This document shows, one piece after another, positions 23,401-33,690 of a stretch of DNA of 64,000 bases. Origin of the DNA: Gerris lacustris (taxonomy: Eukaryota > Arthropoda > Insecta > Hemiptera > Gerridae). How positions within the stretch are numbered: the first letter of the stretch is position 1; each line of letters starts with the position of its first letter. The position numbers and the translations under genes are program-made. The stretch is taken from positions 20,036,187 through 20,100,186 of the forward strand of contig OX578284.1 in NCBI GenBank assembly GCA_951217055.1, in the 5' to 3' direction. The notes below the pieces were generated by a model, which saw nothing but the letters and a program-made list of their open reading frames with translations, was not told where the DNA came from and made no database searches.

Positions 23401-23976
23401 CTTCCGGGTCTGGCAGGAGTAGCAAATATTTCTTTTTCATGGGTTAAGGCCCATGTGGGTATTGAAGGCAATGAGCTCGCTGATAGATTGGCTAAGGCTG
23501 CTTCGAGGCTGGACCCTGCGCTGGCTCAATACCATAAGTTTCCTTTGACTTATTTGAAGCAAAAAGCTATCTCAGACAGCAGAAGGTGCTGGCAGGACCT
23601 TTGGAGTAATTCGTCTACCGGAGCTGTCACTAGACAATTTATCCCTTCAGTGGACTTCAGAATGTCTCTCAGATACATGGAAATATCCTTCCAGCTCTCC
23701 CAGTTCCTGACCGGCCATGGTAAATTTAAAGAATATCTTCACAGACTCAACATTGAGCCCTCTCCAGCATGTAGCTGTGATGGTGTATCACCTCAGTCGG
23801 TACACCATATACTTTTCAACTGTAGCCTACTTGATCCCGGTAGAAGTTCACTCCTTAGGGCTGCTGTAAGTCTAGGAGATCCGTGGCCTCCACCTCTTCA
23901 CCACCTTCTGAAAAAACAACTACTACCTTACTTCATAACCTTTGTTTACTATTCCTATAATTTATTATTTCCTTAA
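20443..23976 (+). CDS. R1-clade LINE ORF2: endonuclease, RT and RNase H
   Basis: The frame is 1177 codons from the first ATG. It is open and conserved for about 40 codons further upstream (KCLQINLQRSLKATYNL, ENNIDLVLTQEPYT), so the ATG is internal to the endonuclease domain. Domains: AP-like endonuclease, residues 1-175, with LLAFDSNSRSTSW near 90 and SDHKYL near 169. The reverse transcriptase has KAPGLDG near 437, KYRPISLLP near 495, motif A SLDVQGAFDAAWW near 565, GCPQGSCCAPGFW near 625, catalytic YADDY near 656 and LKYLGLYVD near 730. RNase H runs about 893-1015 (IYTDGSK, NNQAEQLAIL, IYTDSK, WVKAHVGIEGNELAD). A C-terminal CCHC-like knuckle is near 1111-1128. It would nick its target and copy element RNA onto it. 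GCPQGS, the FDSNSRS...W endonuclease block and C-terminal RNase H place it in the R1 clade. No stop or frameshift is seen. Confidence 0.93.
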   Translation: MHNKVAGLPNYYRIYQQGPGRVRAAVLVISKSLEVSVCTQASDEDRVLVEIAYGSLQFWAASIYLPYDRALELDFPRLDLLLTCASSKLLLAFDSNSRSTSWFDLLTNDRGKVFEEYLSSRSLLFLNEDQGIPTFETIRGSSFIDITVATSAMLPFISNWSVSDVESLSDHKYLCFEILSSGHRGDPTYSGFHFNTKKGDWSFFNKTLSHHFKKFLGLSTDSKVLNLDYLLAEKIKAEPFLDQAITSFYSYVQKSCVQTFPVINPFKKKLSKKSVSWWCNDLDNIRKRVARFRRRYQRVHTDVDIRSIRKIEYYSLKRTYREMIIKRKLDSWKEFCTGTDANNPWNECYKMAAGKIRAPTCISTLKRSDGSFTENADETLKVLLDHFVPRDSCEQDEPIHSRWREEIEKDLDTPNDLDFSQYEIENSLKRIAANKAPGLDGLTKDILVSLFGSYRLTMHAIYNACLHKGTFPTCWKTSKIVCIEKPGKKDIQDPSKYRPISLLPLAGKVLERLLINRIMHHLYSKDLLSQRQFGFRPQTSTTEALRAVTDYIRGYLDIHYDAVIISLDVQGAFDAAWWPAILRGLRVLRCPKNLYNLSMNYFVDREAKLSLNHKSQSAKVTKGCPQGSCCAPGFWIVMYNSLLTLKYPSNTFVAAYADDYIIVIVGKSKLDIEISANSVVPAIEGWAKNNKVVFNKSKSQLLYITRKAEIPQISIPLGGENIHQVETLKYLGLYVDSRLSWDHHVKYVADKSLQFVNVLSRAAKVHWGLGHDALKSIYVGAFLPMVLYGVNIWKDALKYKKNQQKLERAQRMFAIRLIKGYRTISYNAACVVAGITPICIKANEICRIESVKVGGSYNDLDGNMLDKPIEFKFWNHPGDYRPVVISQIEDQQDLKIYTDGSKEDKHVGCGFAVYINNSVVTEKSFRLAEHCSNNQAEQLAILKALEWLKESPYRNDVRIYTDSKITLQSLRNPTNHLPLIESIRNILPGLAGVANISFSWVKAHVGIEGNELADRLAKAASRLDPALAQYHKFPLTYLKQKAISDSRRCWQDLWSNSSTGAVTRQFIPSVDFRMSLRYMEISFQLSQFLTGHGKFKEYLHRLNIEPSPACSCDGVSPQSVHHILFNCSLLDPGRSSLLRAAVSLGDPWPPPLHHLLKKQLLPYFITFVYYSYNLLFP

Positions 23977-24478
23977 GCCTCTTGCTCCTATCTTATTACA
24001 ATATTTTCATTACTTTTTGATCTCTATTGAGTACTTCGTTAAGCTCAATAATTTTGAAGTATATTTCTCTGTACCAATTTTGATTGACTATATGGCTGTT
24101 AATTTGTTTGTTAGTCTAAATTTGTTAAAGTTTGTTGTTATTAATCTTTCTAATAAGCATATTTACTACAACCCTTTGTCATTTGATTTATTTTAAAACT
24201 ATGCACATCAATATTCTTGTAACTGTGATAATTTTGCCTATAACTATGTTTGTAATTAAGTTCCTATATTCATTTTAGTTTTGTCTTTTCTTGTTATTTG
24301 TTACTAACTTGTTTTTAATACGCTTGCAGTAACTTCCAATTGCTGTAAGTTTTATTATCTATCTTACCGTCATTGTTGTTATCGGTGTCTATTTTCTTAT
24401 TTAAGCCCATTGTTAAATGTAATTTTGACCTTTAACCGCATGTAGTACTAATTGTGGAGCATGCTGTAATTTAGTATA

Positions 24479-24479
<1 letters not shown>
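23977..24479 (+). other. 3' UTR of the R1-clade LINE
   Basis: T-rich, non-coding stretch between the ORF2 stop and the poly-A. The plus frame at 23942-24196 overlaps the ORF2 end and is not supported. Confidence 0.7.
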
Positions 24480-24512
<33 letters not shown>

Positions 24513-24517
<5 letters not shown>

Positions 24518-24570
24518 ACATACATACATACATACATACATACATACTTACATACATACATACATAGATA
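24513..24570. repeat. (CATA)n microsatellite, downstream of the R1-clade LINE
   Basis: TACA/CATA units with small interruptions (actta, tagata) directly follow the poly-A. This is the continuation of the array at 20241-20320. Confidence 0.92.
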
Positions 24571-24724
24571 CAAACAAAAATTGCAAGTTAAATAAAAGCT
24601 TTTAAAATAAAATCATAGAACTCCTCAGTTTGGCAACCACAGGCAGCCGCCTACCCGGCCTGTGCGTAGTGCGTTGCACCGGCCCTGTCTAGACTGTCTA
24701 ACAATATTATTATGTTCAAAATGA

Positions 24725-24970
24725 ACGATACAAAGATACAGAAAATAAAAACGTAGTTTAACATAGAAATGAAGAACAAACGTATACTACCAAGAAAATA
24801 TGTCATACTACCAGGATATAGAAAATAAAACTGTAGTTTAACGTAGAAATGAAGATAATTGTATGATGATAATTGTACAAAAGTACAATTATCACACGCT
24901 TTTTCATAATTTTGAATAACGAGGGGGTACACTACATTTCGTATAATTATTTTAATGAATATTATGTTCA
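24725..24970. repeat. fragment of the 78-84-bp satellite plus its flank
   Basis: Two satellite units (gtttaacatagaaatgaag, tactaccaagaaaatatg) are followed by cacacgctttttcata, gaataacgagggggt and actacatttcgtataatt, matching 18595-18700. An inserted inverted pair (ataattgtac/gtacaattat) lies at about 24868-24892. The minus frame at 24651-25070 is a by-product. Confidence 0.8.
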
Positions 24971-25891
24971 CAATGAACATAATATTTAAGGTAGGATTCA
25001 AAATAATTAATACGTGGTTATTTAAAGATATACACATGTTAGTATTATATGAATTATTGTCAATGACCACACGTTGTAGCTTTTTATTACATATTAGCTT
25101 TATTAGTTATAAAAGCATAAAAAACGTAACTTAAATATGTGTAATAAAATTAAATGCGTTATGACTATGACTTTATAGTTGGTAGCATATATGACTGATA
25201 TGATAACTTATATAATTTAACAATGGATTTCTATCTGTTGTCTATTAACTATAAAAATATAACTTATAAAAATGTTATATTTCTAGTTAATTGTTTAATT
25301 AGTCATGAATTATAAGTTAAAATATATAATAAATTCATTTTTTAAACTCACCAAAACTGATTTAAAATTCAAACTTACCTAAAACAAAAAGAAAAAAACA
25401 ATTAAATTAATAAATCAAATATTTAAGCTTAATTATACTAATAAATCAAAGTTAGTATCAACCAAGAAGAAGAAAGGACACAAATCAAATTAATTCATTA
25501 CAAGTTAATTACATGCTATAAAGGTGAGGTCTGCAACAAGCAGTTCATGCATTAATCATGTTCAAATCAGATCAATATCATTTGCATATTGATTACTCCA
25601 CAATTAAATAACTATTTCCTGGAGTACTAGACATTTGTCAAATTCAAATCAGGTAACAAGTGTTAATTTATTATAATAATCGATGAGAAGCCGAGAAGAG
25701 AAAGAACAGAGATAATTATTAAATATATATAATATTATAATAATATTATTATAAATATAATATTATTATTATATTATAATATTATTATTAATATAATATA
25801 ACGAATATAATATTATTATAAAATATAATAATTATTCGGCTCATCTAATATGTTAAACCTAAAGTTAAAAGATTAATACTGGGTCCACAAT
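24971..25891. other. AT-rich DNA with A/T palindromes
   Basis: No gene recognised. A dense ataatattat-type palindromic tract covers 25720-25830. Confidence 0.5.
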
Positions 25892-26076
25892 TGTATCAAA
25901 TCCGCATATCATGATCGCGATCATGCCACTCGGCTTTAGTCGCGTTTAATCTTTGATGAGTAAAGAAAATACCGATTCTTCAGGGGGAAATGTCCACTCT
26001 GATCTTCGTATCATTTTGCTACAAAAGTGCGAACAACAGTTTAAAGATCGCGATCATGATTGCGTATTATGATACA
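25892..26076. mobile_element. 185-bp foldback with GATCGCGATC arms
   Basis: Arms of about 32 bp at 25892-25924 and 26045-26076 are inverted copies (tgtatca, atgatcgcgatc). Each arm holds the perfect palindrome atgatcgcgatcat. The size and structure fit a small MITE. It has no coding capacity and no clear target duplication. Confidence 0.5.
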
Positions 26077-26372
26077 GGGATTTGATATCTAAGAATCCAC
26101 ACACAGAATATAACATAGAATATGATATCCACGGAGTGCACAGAACTAGGTATATACGGAAATATATTATATATATATATATATATTTTAAACGAATGTT
26201 TATTACAATAAATACAAACAGCTTTTAGCCTTATAACGCACTTATCAATGCATTAATTATTAAGAATGAGTGGACGCGCCTCTGGTCAACACAAAAACGT
26301 TAAACTGTAACTTAACTGGTATCAAATATACCTTCCTAGAAATCGAATCTAGGTTAGTTTGATAATTAAGTT

Positions 26373-26455
26373 GATGGTAGTTTGTCACTTAATAGGCGAC
26401 CTCTATGATTTGGAGTATTATTTGACTAACAGCTGCTAAGTGACAAGCTACCATC
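26373..26455. repeat. hairpin, 23-bp arms, 37-nt loop
   Basis: gatggtagtttgtcacttaa at 26373 pairs with taagtgacaagctaccatc ending at 26455, with three to four mismatches over 23 positions. Confidence 0.75.
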
Positions 26456-27764
26456 ATTTTGAATATTGGTCATTTTACTACTATAACTAAGTTGGTACTC
26501 AGGATCATGAAAATCACATTGTCCACCAAAACATGGTCGTTGGACATGGCCGCTCTTCACCGTTTTTTATTTATTTTTATTTTTTTATTTTTAAATGCCT
26601 ATTGCCAAGCTTTGTCCCGCAGACGAACATAAACGACCACTTATTCTTAAAAGGCACCAAGTCAGACAATTTTTTTACACGCTATCTCCTGGAATATAAA
26701 AGATGTAGGACAACAAACGAAAAGCGGATAAGGCTTTTTTAATTTTCTAGAATTATCAACCAAATTAAGATGAGAGATGAATAAATATGGATCAGCTCTG
26801 CATTCTTTTTTGTCATTCAAAACACCGTATTTGAATTAAATACATTATAACTTAAAGATTATAATAATACAAAGATGTTTCATTACCATATTTCTGGCAT
26901 ATTTATTAAGCAATATTGGAGTGGCATTTGAAAGAATTACCTTAGTTGTCTACTTTATATTTTAAATTATTTTAAAGATTATGGGAAGGTGGACATAATA
27001 ATAACTCTACCTTATATAGTTTATAAGCCTACAAAATATAATAATTAAGTATCTCTTTACGACTAAGCTTTAAATTTAAGTATTTAGTTAAATCTTAAGC
27101 CATTACCTTGAGAAATGTAGTATTAAAATTACTACTTAGCAATAAAACTTGAGATTACTTCGTAGCGTAATTAAATGTACATAGAATTTACTTTAGTTGC
27201 CCGTTGTTTTAGAGGAATTAAAGTAATTCAGGGTAATGTCATAAAGAGGTATTAAGGTAAGAGATAATGCAGGTACTGATAAGAAAGAAGCCAAGAAAGT
27301 ATGTCGTTAAACATTAGAGCAAGATCCAAATACGACTCAAACCATTACGTTTAAACTCCTTTTCTTTAATCTATTGGGAACTAGAGTTGCAATTTGATAA
27401 TTATAAAAATAATTTTAGCTATAACATAATAAACATTATAAGTTAGTATTCAAAATAAGTAAACTTAGTTAATAATAAATTATGAAACATTTTAATATTG
27501 TTAGTAGTAAATTATCCTTTTTTTCATATTTTGAGTCATTATATCATTCTAGGGTCTAAAGGGAAAAATAAAGCATGCGTTAACTTTAACTTATGCGATA
27601 TTTCGCCTGCTATAATAGAATTTTCAGGGCTTTTTATTATATCATCTTAGGCCTTAACATATTTATTAAAAAGTACAGTATTAAATCACAAGTGACAATT
27701 TTTCTCTTAAGATATTGAATTGCTGTGGTTCTTTTAATGATATAAAGATGTAATATTAATATAG
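26456..27764. other. AT-rich DNA, nothing recognised
   Basis: No coding or repeat feature recognised. A 69-codon plus frame at 26533-26742 has no motif. Confidence 0.45.
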
Positions 27765-28260
27765 ACTGCCAATTAGTGTGGCACATAGCTTCCTCTTGTC
27801 CTATTTCGTAAACTTTATTGATTTTATGATTTTACATCCTAAATTTGTTTTCTAAATCAGTAAAAATTGTTTTGATTTTATACATAAATTAAAGAATCAA
27901 TTTAGCATAAGTTAAAGAGCACAGATGTTTGACATTAATCTGGGGCAAAACATCTAAATTTTATAAAAATCAGAGTACTTTTGAAGATATAGGTGTAAAT
28001 AAATGTATGTTTGTGCGCATGTGGTAGAGAAATAAATAGGTGCAGAAGGTTAATACATACATAGGACTGACAATGGGCAAATTATAACCTACCATACATA
28101 TTTAATTTAAATCGGACGAATAGTTTTTAAGATATGTTGGTTCGCAAAAATTAAACGACTGACAAACACGGAACCAAAAATGTTCCTTGATATCTGAAAA
28201 GGACTTCTGTCTGTACACATTGTAAGGAAGCCTTAGTACCGGGGAAAACAATTATAAATT
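27765..28260 (+). mobile_element. dispersed repeat family B
   Basis: Shares with 48210-48800: caattagtgtggcacatag, gtaaataaatgtatgtttgt, taccatacatatttaat, aatcggacgaatagttttta and ttggttcgcaaaaa. The 3' gtaagctcgga part is missing or replaced. Confidence 0.8.
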
Positions 28261-28382
28261 TCCTCCATATTCTTCAAATTTTCCAAATATTGTTGAGAAA
28301 TCCTCTGTTAATTTCTCAAAATTGCAACAATGCATTATTAACTAAAATAGTTGAAGTATAAAATAATAAATTAACATTTTAT

Positions 28383-28603
28383 TTTAAATCAAATTATAAT
28401 TATCATTAACTAAGGAAGACATACAGAGAAAAATAAACCCCAGCTGCGGGACTTAAACCACGGGCCTCCTATATATCCGTTACAGGCGCTCTTACCAATT
28501 TGGTAACGGATATATAGGAGGCCCGTGGTTCAAGTCCCGGTGATGGGGTCTATTTTTCTCTGTATGTCTCCCGTAGTTAATGATAATTATAATTTGATTT
28601 AAA
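28383..28603. mobile_element. head-to-head SINE palindrome (family E)
   Basis: Two family E copies face each other. Arms of 101 bp (28383-28483 and 28503-28603) pair with few differences around a 19-nt spacer. Each arm holds the anticodon half, B-box (ggttcaagtcccgg on the plus strand; its complement on the left) and tail (tttttctctgtatgtct, taatgataattataattt). The left copy keeps part of the A-box (ttggtaagagcgcctg on the minus strand); the right copy starts at the same palindromic point. Confidence 0.8.
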
Positions 28604-28639
28604 TTAAAATTTAACCTTTCCGTAGTAAGAATACTACCT

Positions 28640-29290
28640 AAAACTTAATTAACTTTGTATTTCACAATAAAAAAACTCATAATTCTTAACGTACATGTAA
28701 GTACCTATATTTATGTATGTATTATCTACATTCTATGATTGTATATAAATAGCTTTATTCTTCAAGAGATTTTTCCATTTTCATACTATTAAAGTAGAAT
28801 GCAGAGTGAATATAGAGTATAGATAATCACATATAATATGTATTCGAATATATTACGTATAGCATATTATATATATTTACAATTCAATAAAACGCAAGAC
28901 CACTATAACTTAGATAAGAAATAAAAAGATTTAAAATATAAGATAGATTTAATTTTGAAATATAATTAATGCTTAAAGGTACTGTTTTCATATTTACATT
29001 TTTATCTTATTTCTTTAAAAAATTATTGCTTAGAGATAGAAAAAACTAGGTATCTTAATATTTATCTATGGAAGATTTGTTCCATAGATAAGTCTTAAAT
29101 TTTACATTTTGAAAATAAAAAATGGTAGTCTTATCTTTTATTCTTAATATTAATATAAAATGAACTTACTATTTATATTAAATTGTTCTTTAAATGTTAA
29201 TAACAAAATTTCTTTAAACTAAACTTATACTAACTTGACCTAACTTTTACTGACTAAACTGTTACTAACTTATCTAAACTTTTATGTTGA
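28640..29290. other. AT-rich DNA, nothing recognised
   Basis: No coding feature. A short inverted pair (ttatctatgga/tccatagataa) lies at 29062-29092, with taacttnnctaaactttta-like words near 29230-29280. Confidence 0.45.
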
Positions 29291-29295
29291 GTCGC

Positions 29296-29825
29296 TATAA
29301 AAAAATAGTATATTATGTAACAAGGCTGTGAAGTGAGTTTTTTCTTTACCGCGGCAATTACATTTACTGTCGAGCGAAGCGAGACAGTAAATATTGCCAA
29401 GGTAAAGAAAAAACACTTCAAAGTCGCGTAGCATATGCTATTTTTTCCGAGGTAGCAGACAATGAAAAAACATTAAATATTAATCACTAATCAATATATA
29501 AGACATAAAAAAACATACTTAAGACTTAAAAAAAGAAACCTTAAAATGAGGTTACACTATAAGAAAAGATAAACAAAACGCATTGACATCTAGCGGATTT
29601 TTATCGTACTAGAAGCATTTCTACAAAGACTGCAGCACTACTGACGGAAGTTTTGACAACTACCCGCCGTAAAGAAAAAATCTTTTAGTGCCTTTTAGTG
29701 ATTTTTTTCTTTACAGCTAGGAGTAATGAAAAGATTTTTTAAGTTCACGTAATGAAAAAATGGATTTTAGCTATGTTTTTTAGGCTCTAAAGTTACTATT
29801 TCACAGCCTACCACGGAAAAAATTG
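29296..29825. mobile_element. MITE-like element with internal hairpin
   Basis: aggctgtgaagt near 29323 and its inverted counterpart near 29800-29812 (actatttcacagcct) suggest inverted ends about 480-530 bp apart. Inside, 29329-29420 forms a long imperfect hairpin: tgaagtgagttttttctt pairs with aagaaaaaacacttca, and atttactgtc pairs with gacagtaaat around gagcgaagc. The sequence resembles the GCCGAGG-rich region at 5.9 kb in its ccgaggtagcag word. Boundaries are uncertain. Confidence 0.4.
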
Positions 29826-29975
29826 TTTTTCTGAACATTAATATATAAAAATAGGTAGCTACTTATGAATTTGAGGAGTCCTCGGAATTCCTAGTGAAGT
29901 GGCGTCTATTCGGTTACGATTGTCAATTATAAGGTTTATAGAGGAGATGAAGCGACAAACTAACCCCATGTCATC

Positions 29976-29978
<3 letters not shown>

Positions 29979-30044
<66 letters not shown>
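29979..30044. repeat. (TA)n microsatellite
   Basis: About 65 bp of uninterrupted TA. It generates the IYIYIY stretch of a spurious minus frame (29859-30074). Confidence 0.95.
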
Positions 30045-30046
<2 letters not shown>

Positions 30047-31239
30047 GTATGAAAAAAAGCCGCGGCTGTCTCACCTAGGAGTTAGTTATAGTTTACTTCA
30101 TTTTATTAATTTTCTAGTAATTTAGGCTTAGTTAGTTTAAGATCACAGTCATAGAAAATAATTGCTTAAGGACAAAAATAATAAAATCCATACTTTTTCT
30201 GTAAGGGTTCATCCATCACTGGGCCAGCTTACTCCATCAAATACAGTTATATTAACCAAAATTAGATTAAAAATAGAAAGCTACTTTAAATAAACCGGAT
30301 AATCCATGAGCATTTTGAATTCAAAGAATATAACAGAGTTAGAGTTTTAAATAACACATAAATATAATCTAAGCATTAGAATTCAGAGAATATAATATAG
30401 TTGGGGTTTTACTATCAGCTTTTTTTTTTGTTTTTCTCTTTTCATAGTCATATATATTCAAAAAAATCGAATTGTCATTTATATAAAAATATTATTTAAG
30501 AAAAAAAAAAACCTCCCAATGATATGGTTATGTAAATAATTTTTCAATAAAATATTCCAGTATTTTATTTTCTTTTTATTCACAGTTTTTTTTTAAAGGG
30601 TTGTATGTAGGTCGGATATTTTTTGGGGTGGTTTGGGGTAAGGGACGAATAGTAGAATATATTGTGCGGAATAATGATGTTATTATTTTGATCCGAGTGG
30701 GGGAGAGAGGGAGGGGATGGGGGAGAAAAAAGGGAGAGGTGTTTTTATTGGAAGAAAGAGAGGAGAAAAAGGATTGTGAAATAGTAAAGGAAGTCTGGGC
30801 AATATAAAAAGAAATGTGCCATTTTCTGTGGAGAGTGTGCAGCAAGAGATCCTCCTGAGATTCGGACTTTTTCAAAAAAACCTTTACAGTCTTTGGGGGC
30901 AAGGAGTCTTTATTGTGTTAATCCGGAAGAAGAAGAAAAAAAAAATCTCTTCTTGGTCTTCTGGGTTTTGAGAAGTTCTAAGGGGGTGGTCGGGGCAAGG
31001 AAAAATCTAGAGAAATCCATGGGGTTTGAGGCTAAGGTTTAGCCTTCACCCAAGGGGAAGAAGCAAATAAGCTAGAGGGTGGGGTAAGGGTGATCAGGAA
31101 GCCTCGGATTCAGTGCCTGAATACCAATATCGAAGCAAGGCTTTCTTCCACAAGCCTCTTCAATAGTAAAATCCGATTCCTCTCCTCTACAAATCGAAGT
31201 GAGCTTGTTTTTTAAATTCTTTGCGAATAAGCTTTACCC
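30045..31239. other. non-coding; purine-rich block 30600-31080
   Basis: Strong G/A strand bias from 30600 to 31080 creates overlapping frames on both strands (30601-30807 plus; 30576-30902 minus). Neither has a recognisable domain. Confidence 0.4.
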
Positions 31240-31320
31240 TTAAAAAAACAAAAAAAAAAAACACTAAGAATAGTATAGGACCGAAAACAGATCCTCGAGA
31301 GAAACCCCAAACAAAAACTT
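31240..31320 (-). pseudogene. degenerate LINE reverse transcriptase motif
   Basis: On the minus strand one frame reads RGSVFGPILFLVF, and the preceding residues GVS lie in a neighbouring frame. This matches the conserved GVPQGSVLGPLLF block of jockey/CR1-type reverse transcriptases. No longer match is visible on either side, so it is a heavily decayed fragment. Confidence 0.45.
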
Positions 31321-32765
31321 AAAACATCAAAACCTGACACGATTCAAACACAATGTTTACACATTTCACTACCTGATAACACATATATGTATATGTACTT
31401 TATGAATATACTATTTTTTTTATCAGTCCTGTTTATCATAATAAAATTTACTTCTCAAATATATTTTCTCCTCTGGGGAATGTTATTTTGGAAAATTATT
31501 ATTCAGAACCTGTTTCTCACCCTTCCGGAGAGCGAACAAGGAATATTCAAACTTGTTAATAAAATTTAATAAGTCTCGATATGCATGAACAACATTGTTA
31601 GGTGGTGCGATAACTCAACTCTTTCTCTTCACTTATTTTTTTATTTTATTTTTTTTTTTAACAAAAGTTAATGAAGTTTGACACATTTTTTTTATTTTTG
31701 TATCTATTACATAAATAACAAATATTGAGATAGAGCTTTATACTTATTACATCCATTTTAATTATCTATAAAATACTCGAAATAATAAATATAACATAAT
31801 GTTGTAAAAAAAACTATACTTTCGAAGTTATCTTATGTTTTACAATTTTTATTGAGACAAACAAATATATTTAAAGTGTGACAAGTGAAATATTTCAAAT
31901 TTATATGACTCTATAAGCCTTGTCAGTAGCAAATAATTTTATATTGTTATAGCCTGAATATTTTATACCCTGACTGGGTTATATCGGAAGAATTATTTTT
32001 ATATTGCCATAGAAATTCTAATCATCAACAAGTTTAATAGGAAGTTTTCCCACGTTGTCTAGGAACGATTTTTATTTACGAAAGTTTCTTTTCCAAACAA
32101 CCCACAAATACTAGAATAAAAAAATACATAAGAATTGAACTATCTCATTACTACGACTTGGTACCTTTCTTTTTTTATCAATGACCTAAGTTTATTCTTT
32201 TATTATGTATTCGTTTATTCTTGTATTACATATTTTAACAAAATATATAATACACAATAATAAATCAATCTGAAATTATATAACGATGTTATAAAGCTCC
32301 AGCTATAAGACACCACTTCTACATAAAGCTAATAAAAACAACTCAATTCATATCTGACAGAAAAAAATAGATAGATCTATATTAACTTCAGTATACGTGT
32401 TCGTTCAAGCAATATTGATGATATATTTCTATACTTATGAAATGCAATTTGATAAATTTGACGACAGAAGCCTTCTTTTAGAACAGAAACTGATAATAAA
32501 CCCTATTTCAAATCTTCTATACTCGAGATTTATGTCAAAATACCGTCTTATATTCAAGCGTACTTTAAATATTGCTAAACTGGTACTTTTATTTATGTAA
32601 GAAAACAAAAAAATGTTTACAGATTTAACAAAAAAAGTGTGAAAATAAAATAAATTTGACACTAATGTGTCACATTAGCAAATCATAATTAAAGTGCGCT
32701 ACACTAATTAATAGACTGTTTTTATTTATTTAATAACTACATATGTCTAGATCAAATAACTTTTA
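31321..32765. other. AT-rich DNA; possible family B end near 32600
   Basis: No gene. The words gacactaatgtgtcacatta at 32657-32676 and the preceding aaaatgtttacagattt resemble the terminal part of family B in reverse orientation. Confidence 0.4.
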
Positions 32766-32960
32766 GTTATAACTTTTAAGTCTATTATAAGTCTTGTACC
32801 GGCTGCCAGGTTGGTTTAACTCACTCCACTCCCATCTTTCAATGTTTTAATTACATTTTTTTTATTTTTAGGCACTGATGATGGCCCTATAGTGGCTGAA
32901 AGCTGCTCTAAATTTTATTAAAATTATTTACGTGGAGAGACTTTTTTATTTCACTTCTAA
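32766..32960 (+). mobile_element. retroelement 3'-end-like segment with CTGATGA hairpin
   Basis: cactgatgatggcc, ctatagt, ggctgaaagc (32873-32905) forms a short stem (ggcc/ggct) flanked by CTGATGA and GAAA. A related cactgaagatggccc occurs at 62774. The order resembles hammerhead-like cores reported in Penelope-like elements, but flanking stems I and III are not evident. No protein is encoded. Confidence 0.35.
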
Positions 32961-33690
32961 TTATATTCGTTTCAGATTATTTATTTTAAAAGTATGTATT
33001 GTATTTTTTAAGTAATATAAGAATTTTAAATAATTTATTATAAAGCTAGGCCGGTCATTTATTGTTCTTATGTGTCCAGTGTTCTATGCAGAAAAATTGT
33101 CTTGTTGGACTTCTAGTTTTATAGCTGTGTTTTACAGATAAATACGAAATATGTATTATAATATTGCAATAATCGTTAAAATTGCCGCATAAGAAAAACA
33201 AATCAGAATTTATTTGATTATTTGTACAGTGAAACAGGTGAATCATATTTATCTTTGTTAAATATTAATTTAAGCAATATATTTCGTGTAGATTGTAGAT
33301 TTAATTTAAAGATAATTTGAGTTAAATTAGTTAAATAATTAAATTATGATCTTAAGAAGTGAAAAGGGGAGAAGAAGTGGAAATATCATTATAGTGAAAT
33401 TGTTTTTGGGGTTCTTTATAGATTCTACTATTATGAATTTAACGTTAGCTCTTTAAAGAATGATTAAGATTTTAGTCCTTTGTCTAAGATTTAAAGAGGT
33501 AGACTAGACCCTAAATAATTATTCCTATTTTAAACTCATAGCGACCCAATCTTTATAAACAATAGACCGTAATTAGCCGTTTTAAATAGATGATTTCCCT
33601 TACAAATCAATTTAATTACGATTTATGTTGGCTCTAGTGATTATTGCAACTTATTTGAAACAGTGATATAAAATTAGTCTATACTAAAGA
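32961..33690. other. AT-rich DNA, nothing recognised
   Basis: No feature recognised. The 63-codon minus frame at 33055-33246 has no motif. Confidence 0.45.

Larger units (their letters stand above)
20321..24512 (+). mobile_element. R1-clade LINE (Waldo-like) inside a (CATA)n array
   Basis: About 4.2 kb lies between two stretches of the same microsatellite. It contains an uninterrupted ORF2, about 500 bp of 3' UTR and a 33-nt poly-A (24480-24512). ORF1 is absent, and the 5' end falls about 40 codons before the first ATG, at the start of the endonuclease domain. Known R1-clade lineages such as Waldo insert into (ACAY)n repeats, and CATA is a circular form of ACAT, so the placement fits target-specific insertion. 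The target duplication cannot be defined inside the microsatellite. Confidence 0.85.

Noticed and set aside
23942..24196. 84-codon plus ORF after the R1-clade ORF2
   Set aside because: It overlaps the ORF2 end and continues into T-rich 3' UTR, with no motif.
24651..25070. 139-codon minus ORF
   Set aside because: Overlaps the satellite fragment and AT-rich flank. It has the same FFISMLNY peptide as the 18-kb array.
30576..30902. Overlapping ORFs on both strands in a purine-rich stretch
   Set aside because: Strand-biased composition opens frames on both strands. Neither shows a domain, and the sequences are low in complexity.
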